Assembly: GCA_949291375.1 (NCBI GenBank)
Contig: CASEVI010000006.1
Location: 1-52,534, forward strand
Source of the DNA: an uncultured bacterium
GTDB taxonomy: Bacteria; Bacillota_I; Bacilli_A; RFN20; CAG-826
Length of the DNA: 52,534 nucleotides
Reading direction: 5' to 3'
In this document: piece by piece, positions 52,497 to 52,534 of the stretch
Layout of the letters: each line of letters starts with the position of its first letter
Position numbering within the stretch: position 1 is the first letter of the stretch
Program-made: the position numbers and the translations under genes
The notes under the pieces: model-generated
Databases searched by the model: none
What the model was told of the DNA's origin: nothing
What the model saw: the letters and a program-made list of their open reading frames with translations, nothing else

Positions 52497-52534
52497 ACTT
52501 TTGTTTTAATATTTTTTTATTTTCTTTAACCTAG

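Noticed and set aside
1-52534. CRISPR arrays, tRNA genes, rRNA genes, insertion sequences, prophage
   Set aside because: None seen: no regularly spaced repeats, no tRNA-like folds with conserved arms, no transposase or phage genes.

Overview
The window is about 52.5 kb of very AT-rich DNA from a low-GC member of the Bacilli/Firmicutes. TAA, TAG and TGA all end genes and Trp is read from TGG, so the standard bacterial code applies and Mycoplasma-type recoding is excluded. The order of housekeeping genes (rimP-nusA-rnpM-infB-rbfA, ribF-rpsO, alaS-ruvX-DUF1292-greA, comEA-comEC-holA-rpsT), an alaS T-box and an RNase J-like protein all point to Firmicutes. A small-genome, host-associated lineage related to Erysipelotrichales, RF39 or Acholeplasma is my guess; nothing here fixes the taxon.

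Region 1 (1-5.1 kb) is an accessory redox cluster. A TetR-type regulator is divergent from a flavin reductase-like gene, an aldo/keto reductase broken by a frameshift, an NADPH-FMN-reductase-like gene broken by two nonsense codons, a lipoprotein-anchored flavodoxin, a cytoplasmic flavodoxin and a carboxymuconolactone-decarboxylase/cupin fusion. Both divergent promoters can be read, and a palindrome lies across their -35 region. Region 2 (5.1-11.2 kb) holds a ZIP metal transporter with a structured leader, an orphan protein, a dead YafQ-type toxin gene, an esterase, a one-frame fusion of glycerate kinase to a hypoxanthine-DNA-glycosylase-like domain, an MTA/SAH-type nucleosidase and a Nudix Ap4A hydrolase.

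Region 3 (11.2-52.3 kb) is mostly conserved core: the translation/transcription operon behind an attenuator-like leader; a TtcA-like tRNA thiolase with an unknown C-terminal part; ribF; rpsO; a heterodimeric ABC exporter; pnp, a phosphodiesterase and an RNase J paralogue that has lost most metal ligands; ftsK, acpS, a cytoplasmic pullulanase, plsC, an rRNA methyltransferase, pyrimidine-nucleoside phosphorylase, rarA, dtd, mnmA; T-box-alaS, ruvX, greA; comEA/comEC for DNA uptake; holA, rpsT, fmt, a nuclease-helicase fusion and lepA.

Three signals are not explained by ordinary gene content. First, a bipartite intergenic motif (AAAGTGAATA, 14-15 nt, AGCATTCTTGTA) occurs three times; in one copy it is the loop of a hairpin that hides the comEA ribosome-binding site. 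Second, many genes have a -10 box only 6-9 nt before the start codon and no Shine-Dalgarno, suggesting leaderless mRNAs. Third, there are unusual protein architectures: the kinase-glycosylase fusion, the pseudo-RNase J and the extended TtcA. No tRNA, rRNA, CRISPR array, prophage or insertion sequence was seen.
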